In this document: positions 1 to 7,187 of the stretch, piece by piece
Layout: each line of letters opens with the position of its first letter
Position numbering within the stretch: position 1 is the stretch's first letter
NCBI GenBank assembly: GCA_964564625.1
Contig: CAZMBE010000049.1
Span: 1-16,429, forward strand
Reading direction: 5' to 3'
Length of the DNA: 16,429 nucleotides
From: UBA2185 sp964564625
Lineage (GTDB): Bacteria > Desulfobacterota > Syntrophia > Syntrophales > UBA2185
Made by a program: the position numbers and the translations under genes
The notes under the pieces: generated by a model
What the model was told of the DNA's origin: nothing
The model's input: only the letters and a program-made list of their open reading frames with translations
Databases searched by the model: none

Positions 1-39
1 CGCTTTCATAACATCCGCTTTTGTTTTGCATGAAAACAT
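1..39 (-). CDS. Start of a gene running off the left edge (possible glnA)
   Basis: An ATG at position 39 on the minus strand opens a reading frame that stays open to the window edge; 13 codons are visible, reading MFSCKTKADVMKA. It is preceded by a good ribosome-binding site (AGAGG with a 6-base spacer, positions 46-50). It lies about 100 bp downstream of the glutamate synthase operon on the same strand. The peptide resembles the beginning of some type I glutamine synthetases, which have a 'KxxDVxxxI' stretch near the N terminus, and a GS gene next to GOGAT would make sense. Thirteen residues cannot establish this, so product and gene symbol are left open. Confidence 0.4.
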   Translation of the reverse strand, partial: MFSCKTKADVMKA

Positions 40-139
40 AACCCACCTCTTCTTTTAGATTTTTTTAATATATCGATACTTTTAGCGTTCTATCACATCT
101 GAACCTTCTGGTTACCCCCGAAGGCCGGATTCCTTACTG
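40..139. other. Intergenic gap after the GOGAT operon
   Basis: This 100-bp gap separates the operon's last stop codon from the edge gene. It is AT-rich in positions 45-100. I see no GC-rich hairpin followed by a T-run on the minus strand; the only pairing is a 4-bp stem (AACC/GGTT, 111-122). Transcription from the GOGAT operon may therefore continue into the edge gene. No convincing sigma-70 or sigma-54 promoter was found. Confidence 0.4.
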
Positions 140-2476
140 CTATTCCAGGGGATCGTTTTCCCTCAATCGCCACACTCCTGTGGGACAGGCCCCGGCGCAG
201 AAACCGCATCCTATGCATTTGTCGTCATCGACCCTGTACTCGAACGCACCGCCTTCCAGTTGTAATCGTGATATGGCATTTCGTGGACAGAGCGTTTCAC
301 AGAGACCGCAATCCCGGCAAGCGCCGCATGAGGCGCACTGTGACGCACAGGATGCCGGATCATCAAAAGCAAGAACGCGGGAGTCATAATATTCCAGCTT
401 CACCCGGTCCATAGGGATGGGAGGTAGTTTGTCATAGGTTTCGTACCTCCCCTTTAGAAGGTCATCTATGGTTTCCGCTGCAATGCGACCTGCGCCGATC
501 GCATCAGTTAGCAATCCCGGTCTGACAGCGTCGCCTATGGCAAACACCCGGGGGTCACTGCTTCGAAAACGATCGTCCACAGAGATGAATCCTTGATCTG
601 TGGCGATACCTTCCGGTAAAAAAGCCAGATCAGGTTGATCACCGATCGATACAATCACCGTATCAGCGGGCAGGAACTCTCCATCCGCCAGCTCAACCCC
701 TTTTCCTGTAATGGCCTTTGCAACCCTCGGCCAGAGAAAACGGGCCCCAATGGCCTCCGCGGCCTTTCTTTCCTTCCCGTAAGATGCCGGTTCCTGGATA
801 TCGATGAGGGTAATCTCTTTTGCTCCCAAGCGGGCAGCTTCCGTTGCCGCGTCACACCCGACGTTCCCCGCCCCGATGACCACAACGTTTTCTCCCACCT
901 GAGCCTTGTTCATTTTGCTGAGACTGAGAAAATCGAGAGCCGTAACAGCCCGTTTGTTTCCCGGAATAGGAATCATTCTCGGTTTTTGAGCGCCTATGGC
1001 GATGACAACAAAGTCATAGGTTCCCTTGAGACTTAAGAATTCTTTCTCTTGCAGTGCATGGTTCAGGTGGATATGGGTGATCTGTTCCGTCAGCCGGTTC
1101 AACTCATGCTCCACCACACCATGAGGGATTCGACTCCCCGGGATTATGCTGGTCATTTTACCGCCCAGCCGTTTTCGCATTTCATAGATCACAGGTTCAT
1201 GTCCCTTGATCCAGAGCTGCCAGGCAACGGACAGGCCTGATACACCCCCACCGACAACGGCAATCTTCTTCCCTGTTTTCGGCGCCGATGTGGGTGTTTT
1301 CGCATTAACGCTGGCCTTCCCCAGCAGTGTGACATCCACCGGGGGAAGGTGGGATGTCTGCCGAGTACAGTGCTGCATGCACAGATTTGGGCAGAGGTAC
1401 CCGCACACAGACGCGGGAAAGGGGGTGTAGGCAAGTGCAAGATCCACGGCTTCATCCATCATCCCCTTACGGATCAGGTCCCATCGTTTCTGAACCGGTA
1501 TCCCTGTCGGGCAATTCGCCTGACAGGGGGGAAGGTATTTTTCGTTTTCCCAGAGGGGAATATAACGGCGCAGGTCACCGCTCGTGATCACGTCAATCGC
1601 AGCCCGGGGAATATTCGTCAGGTCTCCGATAAGACCGCCTTTACCCAATTCATGGTCCCAGACATCCCGGCAGAATTGACGCATCGTCCGTGCAGATTGT
1701 CCCGCTTTTTCATGGGGTTTTTTGGCGTGCAGGATCTGCCAGGCGCTTCGGTCCGATGTCAGGACCGAATAGAGCTCTGTGCGTCCAATGGTCTTCAGGA
1801 AAGGTTGAATATTCGACAGCAGCCACTGCCATTCCTCATCATCGGGAACAGCCAGCTTTGCATCCTCTTCGCTGAAGCCCTGATGAGCTCCCCGGAAGTA
1901 AATCTTGCCGCCTACCATCCCGACACAGGGCCGGTAACCCAGAATGTTTTCAAACCGGTGGGTCTCATGACCGCAGATTACCGCGATGCCGCCGGCCATA
2001 AATTCGGCAAAGGAATCCCCCACGCTGCCCAGTACCCACAGTTCCGGCGCTTCAAAACGGGGATTGTGTTTGGTCATGGTCATGCCCCGGGCGCCGATAT
2101 CACCGGCGATATAGATCTTCCCCTGGGCCATGGCGTTTCCCGCACCGTTTGCGGCATGGCCGCGAACAATAATGTGCGCCCCCGCATTCAGCCATCCCAC
2201 ATCGTCCGAAGCCGGTCCGAAAACATCAATCCAGGTATTGGGAAATCCCATGGACCCGACGCGCTGACCGGATGATCCCAGAACACGGATGAGGAGTTCC
2301 TCGTTTTCCCCTGTCTTCCAGAGTCTGCCCCCGATTCCATGCTGACCGTAGGCATGAACTTCAATACAGCGATGCCCGCCTTCAACCGCCTTTTGAAGGG
2401 CGGTCTCCAGATCCCGGGATTCAACCCGGACGCCGTCTTTCAGGCCGGAGACGATAATAGTTGGTTTGTATAACAT
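140..2476 (-). CDS. gltD: Fused GOGAT GXGXG domain and GltD-like oxidoreductase with C-terminal ferredoxin
   Basis: This 778-residue protein joins parts that are separate or differently arranged in standard glutamate synthase. Residues 1-260 are the GXGXG beta-helix domain normally at the C terminus of GltB. Residues 310-680 are GltD-like: Fe-S cysteines (C318, C322, C358, C362, C366, C370), FAD motif GGGVSG (409-414), dinucleotide motif GAGNVG (535-540) and a second FAD motif around GDAVRPG (648-654). Residues 705-778 hold two CxxCxxCxxxC clusters (720-730 and 754-764). The role is to feed electrons from NAD(P)H or ferredoxin to the FMN subunit. D559, at the end of the second strand of the dinucleotide fold, where GltD usually has an Arg pair, hints at NADH. 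The ATG has an AAGGAG ribosome site 5 bases upstream. It is the third gene of the operon, 14 bp after the FMN subunit. Family assignment is firm; the electron donor is inferred. Confidence 0.93.
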   Translation of the reverse strand: MLYKPTIIVSGLKDGVRVESRDLETALQKAVEGGHRCIEVHAYGQHGIGGRLWKTGENEELLIRVLGSSGQRVGSMGFPNTWIDVFGPASDDVGWLNAGAHIIVRGHAANGAGNAMAQGKIYIAGDIGARGMTMTKHNPRFEAPELWVLGSVGDSFAEFMAGGIAVICGHETHRFENILGYRPCVGMVGGKIYFRGAHQGFSEEDAKLAVPDDEEWQWLLSNIQPFLKTIGRTELYSVLTSDRSAWQILHAKKPHEKAGQSARTMRQFCRDVWDHELGKGGLIGDLTNIPRAAIDVITSGDLRRYIPLWENEKYLPPCQANCPTGIPVQKRWDLIRKGMMDEAVDLALAYTPFPASVCGYLCPNLCMQHCTRQTSHLPPVDVTLLGKASVNAKTPTSAPKTGKKIAVVGGGVSGLSVAWQLWIKGHEPVIYEMRKRLGGKMTSIIPGSRIPHGVVEHELNRLTEQITHIHLNHALQEKEFLSLKGTYDFVVIAIGAQKPRMIPIPGNKRAVTALDFLSLSKMNKAQVGENVVVIGAGNVGCDAATEAARLGAKEITLIDIQEPASYGKERKAAEAIGARFLWPRVAKAITGKGVELADGEFLPADTVIVSIGDQPDLAFLPEGIATDQGFISVDDRFRSSDPRVFAIGDAVRPGLLTDAIGAGRIAAETIDDLLKGRYETYDKLPPIPMDRVKLEYYDSRVLAFDDPASCASQCASCGACRDCGLCETLCPRNAISRLQLEGGAFEYRVDDDKCIGCGFCAGACPTGVWRLRENDPLE

Positions 2477-2490
2477 GGAAACTCCTTTTC

Positions 2491-4125
2491 CTATAAGACA
2501 TGGCGGATCTGTAGCCGCTCAGCCGCATGACCATCCGAGATGCCCAGAGCATCGGACATGCCGATTGGCAGGGAGGTAGAACGACCCAGAGGCGCGACAA
2601 TCTTTTTCAGTTCCGTATCAAAACTCCGGTAAACATCCACGACACGTTCCGCTACCTTCTCCGGATCCAAACGGCGATAGAGGCGTGAATCCTGGGAAGT
2701 GATGCCTTTCGGACACAGGCCGATGTTACAGATATTGCAGCGATCTATTTCAGAACCGACACAGCCCGCCGCGGCCTGCATAATATATTTCCCTATTTGA
2801 ACGCCGCTCGCCCCCAGCATAATCAAGGCTGCCGCGTTTGCCGCCAGATTGCCGTTTTTGCCGATACCGCCGCCGGCAAAGATGGGAATTTCGTTTTGCT
2901 TCCCGATTTTGACCAGGTTCAGGTACGCGTCACGGACATTGCTCGCAATCGGATGCCCCATGTGGTTCATGGAGACGTTATACGCTGCGCCGGTTCCCCC
3001 GTCCTCCCCATCAATCGAGAGCCCTGCTGCGTAAGGGTTGCGGGTCAGATTATTCAGGACCGCAAGGCTTGTGCTAGTTCCCGATATTTTTGGATACACG
3101 GGGACTCTGAACCCCCAGGCCATAGCCATGGATTGGATCATCTTGGCCACCGATTCCTCAATCGAATACTTCGTCTGATGTGTGGGGGGGCTGAGAAGAC
3201 TGACCCCGGCAGGGACACCGCGGATCGCCGCGATCAGTTTATTCACTTTGTACCACATGAGGAGACCCCCGTCACCGGGCTTTGCCCCCTGGCCATACTT
3301 GATTTCAATGGCGCACGGGTCTTCTTTCATTTCCGGGAGGGCATGAATGATCTCATCCCAGCCGAAATAGCCGCTGGCTATCTGAAGGATCACATACTTA
3401 AGGAACCGGGACCGGAGCAGACGGGGCGGGCAGCCTCCTTCCCCCGTGCAGATCCGCACCGGCATGTGCAACTCTTCATTCAGGTACGCAACTCCCATTT
3501 GCAAACCTTCCCACATATTGGGAGAAAGGGCGCCGAAGGACATGCTGCCGATAATCAGGGGATAGATCTCCCGGACGGGAGGAATCCATCCGTCTACCGC
3601 AGTCGTTTTTACAAGGTCCTCAGCGGATAGAATCCTTCCCAGCAGGGTCCGGAGCTCAAAATCGTGGCGGCTTGAGTCCAGAGCCGGGTCGGTCAGCATG
3701 GAAATTCGGATGAATTTGATTTCGTCAAGCACATTTCTGGGATCATTCCGGCGTCCCCCCCGGCGGCGGGGCACACCGCCCTGGTTAATGTGGAAGCGAA
3801 GTTTGTCTGTCTCGACACTCCTGACAGGTCTGATGGCTCCGTTGGGGCAGACCAGGTCGCACATGCCGCAGCCGATGCAGGCAAAAGCCGGTTCTGTCCT
3901 CTGCCGGATGCCGTGATAGACGCTGAACAGATTTCCCGGTTTTTCCGTCAGGCCCACAGGCACCTGGAGGGTTCTCTTGCGGTGAACTCCCAACTCAATG
4001 GCCCTCACCGGACACACAGCGGTGCATTGTCCGCAGAGGCTGCATTTTTCTTTGTTCCAGGCAATCTGCCAGGGCAGGTCGCTCCTGCTCAGCCTGGAAG
4101 GTGTTATCGTTCCCATTGATTCCAT
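2491..4125 (-). CDS. gltB: Glutamate synthase FMN-domain protein with N-terminal ferredoxin
   Basis: This 544-residue protein is the catalytic core of a split glutamate synthase, converting 2-oxoglutarate plus ammonia (channelled from the amidotransferase subunit) to glutamate on FMN. Residues 24-95 form a two-cluster ferredoxin (C28, C31, C34, C38 and C83, C86, C89, C93). Residues 150-510 are the FMN-binding barrel, with IKYGQGAKPGDGG (275-287) and IDGEDGGTGAA (371-381). C463, C466 and C471 are placed like the 3Fe-4S ligands of GltB. The frame is open back to position 4332, but I chose the ATG at 4125: it has an AGAGG site 7 bases upstream, and the extension is Arg/Cys-rich and unlike the family. 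With this start the gene overlaps the end of the amidotransferase gene by 22 bases, suggesting translational coupling. Ferredoxin fusion to this domain is typical of archaeal and anaerobe GOGAT. Confidence 0.93.
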   Translation of the reverse strand: MESMGTITPSRLSRSDLPWQIAWNKEKCSLCGQCTAVCPVRAIELGVHRKRTLQVPVGLTEKPGNLFSVYHGIRQRTEPAFACIGCGMCDLVCPNGAIRPVRSVETDKLRFHINQGGVPRRRGGRRNDPRNVLDEIKFIRISMLTDPALDSSRHDFELRTLLGRILSAEDLVKTTAVDGWIPPVREIYPLIIGSMSFGALSPNMWEGLQMGVAYLNEELHMPVRICTGEGGCPPRLLRSRFLKYVILQIASGYFGWDEIIHALPEMKEDPCAIEIKYGQGAKPGDGGLLMWYKVNKLIAAIRGVPAGVSLLSPPTHQTKYSIEESVAKMIQSMAMAWGFRVPVYPKISGTSTSLAVLNNLTRNPYAAGLSIDGEDGGTGAAYNVSMNHMGHPIASNVRDAYLNLVKIGKQNEIPIFAGGGIGKNGNLAANAAALIMLGASGVQIGKYIMQAAAGCVGSEIDRCNICNIGLCPKGITSQDSRLYRRLDPEKVAERVVDVYRSFDTELKKIVAPLGRSTSLPIGMSDALGISDGHAAERLQIRHVL

Positions 4126-5219
4126 CGCACAACCTCTTTTCTGTTTGGCGGGATCATTACCGTATCGTATTTCATTGGCTGAAAATCCTCGCTCTTGTTG
4201 CGGGCCGGAATGGCGGCATCGAGGCCGCACAATTCTGAGGAAAAGGCAAACATGCCCGCGCCTCCGCCTACGACACCGGGTCTCAGCTTCTTGCTGTCCT
4301 GAACCATGAAGACCGACCGATCCGGCAGACATCCGATAACACAGTTCGGCCCGTCGATAATCAGGGGCCGGCAGCCATGTTTGAAGTACCGGAGTTTCTT
4401 TCCGTTAAAATGGCGGTCCAGCTCTTCGTCTTTCAGGGGGGTTATGATATGTTTATACATGTCCAGACCGAGACCCAGCTTTTTCTGTGTATAGTGGAGG
4501 ATATGAGTGAACACCTCCGAATCGGACTGATAGCCGACGTATCCGGGATAATTCCTGGACATGAGAAATTCCCGGATAGGCACGAAGGCCGTATTTTCAC
4601 CGTTGGTCATCGTAGCAAATCCCTGGATGAAAAAGGGATGGCAGGCATAAATGTCAATCGCGTAATTGGTATTCTGCCGTCCCTGGGCAAGGATGATCCT
4701 GGCTTGTAGTTCCTCGTTGTCAAGACCCAGGTATTCCGCAAGGACAAGCGGATCTCCCACCTCCTTAATCATTATCACATCGGGCCAAAAGCTGAAGACC
4801 ATCATGGAACCATCCTTCTCTCCCATCTGCCGGAGTTTCAGCCGGGTAAGCAGCAGGCGGTGCTCGATCTCTTCTTTCGACAAAGACAGCCAGTCCGGGG
4901 GATAATCATATACGCGGATCAGGTAGTTGTCCCGTTTCGGCGTTCCCGGCTGTGGCGTCACAGTGGGGCGTATGGACAGCTTGTATTTCACCATGAAATC
5001 CAGATCCATCATGTAACGGTCCAGGGTTCGGATACCCTCGTTGGAAAAGATGCCCGAGAGGATTGGCGCTCCTTTGAACCGTTCGAAGCTGCCGCCGAGG
5101 TCGGTCAGAAAGAGACCCACACCGGAACCGTCATGACCTTCTTTCATGACATTTAACGCATGAATAGCCGTCATCGGGGAAAGAGGCTCCCTGCTCGTGA
5201 TGGCAAATAAGCGGCACAT
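4104..5219 (-). CDS. Glutamate synthase class II glutamine amidotransferase subunit
   Basis: This 371-residue protein is a stand-alone version of the GltB N-terminal domain, hydrolysing glutamine to ammonia and glutamate. Cys2, exposed after removal of the initiator Met, is the expected N-terminal nucleophile (MCRLFAIT). QGRQNTNYAIDIYACHPF (about 180-197) and TNGENTA (about 206-212) correspond to the substrate-binding HxRFSTNT...AHPF and NGE motifs of class II amidotransferases. The ATG has AAGGA 7 bases upstream. It is the first gene of the operon, 218 bp downstream of the sigma-54 activator gene and about 46 bases after the predicted sigma-54 start site. Length is similar to other split GOGAT amidotransferase subunits. 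Class II amidotransferases also serve purine and glucosamine synthesis, but the next two genes settle the role. Confidence 0.9.
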   Translation of the reverse strand: MCRLFAITSREPLSPMTAIHALNVMKEGHDGSGVGLFLTDLGGSFERFKGAPILSGIFSNEGIRTLDRYMMDLDFMVKYKLSIRPTVTPQPGTPKRDNYLIRVYDYPPDWLSLSKEEIEHRLLLTRLKLRQMGEKDGSMMVFSFWPDVIMIKEVGDPLVLAEYLGLDNEELQARIILAQGRQNTNYAIDIYACHPFFIQGFATMTNGENTAFVPIREFLMSRNYPGYVGYQSDSEVFTHILHYTQKKLGLGLDMYKHIITPLKDEELDRHFNGKKLRYFKHGCRPLIIDGPNCVIGCLPDRSVFMVQDSKKLRPGVVGGGAGMFAFSSELCGLDAAIPARNKSEDFQPMKYDTVMIPPNRKEVVRWNQWER

Positions 5220-5275
5220 ATGATGTTCCTTTCTATGAAAGCATTAAAAAGCGCTGTTGGACATCAGTTATAGTT

Positions 5276-5291
5276 AGCGAAAAATATGCCA
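5276..5291 (-). promoter_or_regulatory. Sigma-54 (-24/-12) promoter of the GOGAT operon
   Basis: Read on the minus strand the site is TGGCATATTTTTCGCT. It matches the consensus TGGCACG-N4-TTGCW with the invariant GG-N10-GC spacing and TGGCA intact. The predicted start site is near 5265, giving a leader of about 46 bases before the amidotransferase ATG, with an AAGGA ribosome site. A sigma-54-dependent activator is encoded immediately upstream, as expected for this promoter class. Confidence 0.68.
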
Positions 5292-5384
5292 TGGTGGAGT
5301 TACCAAATTTTTATTCCGTACCCCTCCAATATTCTTGGTGTCTTTTTCACCGGCGAAAAGTATTGTGCACTCTCCCTATCAATC

Positions 5385-5433
5385 TGTAACAAAATTGTAA
5401 TATTTTTGAATTAAAAATAACAAAAATGTTACA
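5385..5433. promoter_or_regulatory. AT-rich 49-bp imperfect dyad, candidate activator (UAS) site
   Basis: TGTAACA (5385-5391) is mirrored by TGTTACA (5427-5433). The symmetry continues inward as TTGT and TATTTTT on both arms, with a 3-base mismatch and a 2-base bulge. It lies about 95-155 bp upstream of the sigma-54 promoter, the usual distance for an enhancer bound by an NtrC/NifA-type protein. The sequence shows the dyad directly; binding by the neighbouring activator is inferred. Confidence 0.5.
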
Positions 5434-5438
5434 TGTGT

Positions 5439-6983
5439 TCACGTTTTGACCGTTGGCGGCGCATCCTGTTTCCTCTTGCGGAATTTTTTCGGGTCGATAC
5501 CCAATTTCTGAATCTTATATTGTATAATCCGTTTTGTGGTTCCCAGGAGTTGCGCTGCCTTGCTCTGGTTTCCATATGTTTCCTTCAGGACGTCGATGAT
5601 CAGCGATCGTTCCTGAGCCGCGATCACCGCGCTTAAGCGTCCCGCTTCACTTTTGTCACCCTCACGGGTTTTTGTCTGCAGGGAGGGAGGGAGATGGATC
5701 ATTTCAATTGAGTCTCCTCTTGCCAGCAGAACGGCACGCTCAATACAGTTTTCCAATTCCCTGACATTTCCCGGCCACTGGTAGGACAAGAACGCCTCGA
5801 TGACGGCGGTGGATATCCGCTTCAACGGCTTTCCCAATTCTTTTCCGTATTTCAGGACAAAATGATCGGCCAGGAGGATTATATCGTTGCCGCGTTCACG
5901 AAGGGGCGGAAGGTAGATGGGGAAGACGCTGAGGCGGTAATAAAGGTCATTCCGGAACTGTCCGGCGGCGATGCAGTCCTCCAGACGTCTGTTTGACGCG
6001 GCAATTACACGGGCGTTGGTAGTGACGACACGGGAAGACCCCAGTGGCTGGAATTGTTTATCCTGCAAAACACGCAGTAACTTTGCCTGGGCCGCGGCAG
6101 ACAATTCCGACACTTCATCAAGAAAAATGGTCCCCCCATGAGCTTCTTCAAACCGTCCCCGCCGTTGTCTCAGGGCGCCGGTAAAGGCCCCTTTTTCATG
6201 GCCGAAAAGCTCGCTTTCCAGAAGGGTGTCGGGTATGGCGGCACAGTTGACCTGAATCAGGGGTTCTTTGCTCCGGGGGCTGTTCATATGGATTGCCCTG
6301 GCGACGAGTTCTTTCCCTGTTCCCGTTTCTCCATAGATGAGAACCGTTGTGCTGGAGTCCGCCACATGACTGATCAGGCCAAAAACCTCCTGTATCAGCT
6401 TGGAATGACCGATGATATCAGCGGACGGCGCCTTGCCCTGATTGACGATTCTGCGGAGCCGCCGGTTTTCCTCTTCCAGAGAGAGAACATGAACCGCCTT
6501 GGCAATCAGTTCCGCCACAGAGGACAAGAGGGCCAGCTCGCGATCCAGATTTGTAACATTTTTGGCGCCCTTGTCGGCTGACAGAATCCCCACCACTTTT
6601 GCATCATACATTATGGGTACGCACAGGAAAGACAGTTCTTCACGGTTTAAAAAACGCCGTGCCCCGGTGCGGTCCAGAAAAAGAGATTCTTTGCCAAGGT
6701 TGGGGATGGCCATGGGACGGCCGGTCTGGGCGACCTTACCGGTAATGCCTTCCCCCGCCCGATAGGAGATTTCCAACCCCTCCAGATTGACGCCATGGGC
6801 AACTTCCAGCCATGATTCTCCGCTATCGCGATCCAGCAGGGAGATCATACCCCTCGACATGCCCAGACGGGCGTTCATTTCTTTCAGAACCTGCTCCAGT
6901 TGATCCCGCAGATCCCAGGGTCGGGCCAGGGCCTTCGCGATTGCGTGCAGGGCTGCCAGTTCTTCATAGTTATGAATACTCAC
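5439..6983 (-). CDS. Sigma-54-dependent transcriptional activator, GAF-AAA+-HTH (NifA-like)
   Basis: This 514-residue protein has the three-part layout of NifA-type enhancer-binding proteins. Residues 25-165 form a GAF sensor domain, followed by a short coiled linker rich in Glu/Arg (168-180). Residues 190-430 are the AAA+ ATPase that remodels sigma-54 polymerase: Walker A GETGTGKE (218-225), the sigma-54-contacting GAFTGA loop (265-270), Walker B GGTIFLDE (283-290) and the arginine-finger region RNDLYYRL (344-351). Residues 455-497 are a Fis-type helix-turn-helix (NQSKAAQLLGTTKRIIQYKI). There is no phosphoreceiver domain, so control is probably by ligand or protein contact through GAF. The start is GTG, with AAGGG 7 bases upstream. 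Its position directly before a sigma-54 promoter suggests it activates the GOGAT operon, and perhaps the divergent ATP-grasp gene. It is NifA-like in form, but no nif genes are present, so I do not call it nifA. Confidence 0.92.
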   Translation of the reverse strand: MSIHNYEELAALHAIAKALARPWDLRDQLEQVLKEMNARLGMSRGMISLLDRDSGESWLEVAHGVNLEGLEISYRAGEGITGKVAQTGRPMAIPNLGKESLFLDRTGARRFLNREELSFLCVPIMYDAKVVGILSADKGAKNVTNLDRELALLSSVAELIAKAVHVLSLEEENRRLRRIVNQGKAPSADIIGHSKLIQEVFGLISHVADSSTTVLIYGETGTGKELVARAIHMNSPRSKEPLIQVNCAAIPDTLLESELFGHEKGAFTGALRQRRGRFEEAHGGTIFLDEVSELSAAAQAKLLRVLQDKQFQPLGSSRVVTTNARVIAASNRRLEDCIAAGQFRNDLYYRLSVFPIYLPPLRERGNDIILLADHFVLKYGKELGKPLKRISTAVIEAFLSYQWPGNVRELENCIERAVLLARGDSIEMIHLPPSLQTKTREGDKSEAGRLSAVIAAQERSLIIDVLKETYGNQSKAAQLLGTTKRIIQYKIQKLGIDPKKFRKRKQDAPPTVKT

Positions 6984-7024
6984 AATGTGTCCCTTTCATG
7001 ATTATTTCTTCCATTACAGCAAAC

Positions 7025-7053
7025 CTTATACCACAAAATAGGTTTTAGTTGAA
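7025..7053 (-). promoter_or_regulatory. Possible sigma-70 promoter of the activator gene
   Basis: On the minus strand an extended -10 (TGGTATAAG; hexamer at 7025-7030) lies 17 bases from a weak -35 (TTCAAC, 7048-7053). It would give a leader of about 35 bases before the GTG at 6983. The -35 matches only three of six consensus bases. Confidence 0.35.
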
Positions 7054-7056
7054 CAA

Positions 7057-7094
7057 TTATGTACAAAAAATAAATTTAATAAACGTTATGTACA
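7057..7094. repeat. Two direct TTATGTACA repeats in the divergent promoter region
   Basis: TTATGTACA occurs at 7057-7065 and again at 7086-7094, 29 bp apart; both contain the palindrome TGTACA. They lie between the divergent starts of the activator gene and the ATP-grasp gene, just upstream of the possible activator -35. The GOGAT upstream dyad has related half-sites (TGTAACA and TGTTACA), so these may be binding sites for the same activator. Confidence 0.4.
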
Positions 7095-7135
7095 TTTTGG
7101 TGAAACAAATTTAATTGAGATGGTATCCCCTTTTC

Positions 7136-7151
7136 TGGTATAGAACTTGAA
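7136..7151 (+). promoter_or_regulatory. Imperfect sigma-54 promoter before the ATP-grasp gene
   Basis: TGGTATAGAACTTGAA matches TGGCACG-N4-TTGCW at TGG, at A of the -24 block and at TTG, but the -12 GC is GA. It would start transcription near 7162 and leave a 26-base leader with an AGGTGAGG ribosome site. A second TGGTAT lies 15 bp upstream (7121). The -12 deviation makes this a weak call. Confidence 0.35.
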
Positions 7152-7187
7152 GGAACAAAGAAACAAAATTCAAGGTGAGGTCATATC

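Larger units (their letters stand above)
5220..5438. other. Regulatory gap between sigma-54 activator gene and GOGAT operon
   Basis: This AT-rich spacer holds the sigma-54 promoter (5276-5291) and the enhancer-like dyad (5385-5433), listed separately. A small dyad TGGT-N6-ACCA (5292-5305) abuts the -24 element, and a GGTG-N7-CACC repeat lies at 5337-5351. No small ORF with a ribosome site was found. No GC-rich terminator for the upstream activator gene is visible, so some read-through into the operon is possible. Confidence 0.6.

Noticed and set aside
1349..2275. 308-residue open frame on the plus strand inside the GXGXG-GltD gene
   Set aside because: It is a shadow of a well-supported minus-strand gene; no recognisable motif or ribosome site.
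2797..3630. 277-residue plus-strand frame opposite the FMN-domain gene
   Set aside because: It is antisense to conserved FMN-binding motifs and has no independent support.
4126..4332. 69-residue N-terminal extension of the FMN-domain protein
   Set aside because: It overlaps the conserved amidotransferase gene deeply, is Arg/Cys-rich, and the ATG at 4125 has a proper ribosome site.
5292..5305. TGGT-N6-ACCA as an NrpR operator at the GOGAT promoter
   Set aside because: The GG-to-CC distance is 8, not 10, so it does not share the geometry of the nrpR site.
5385..5433. AT-rich dyad read as a terminator of the activator gene
   Set aside because: The stem is almost all A/T with mismatches and a bulge, so it would be unstable as RNA, and no T-run follows on the minus strand; its placement fits an enhancer better.
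7121..7136. Second sigma-54-like site TGGTATCCCCTTTTCT
   Set aside because: The -12 GC is TC, with the more conserved G lost; the overlapping site at 7136 is slightly better and was listed instead.
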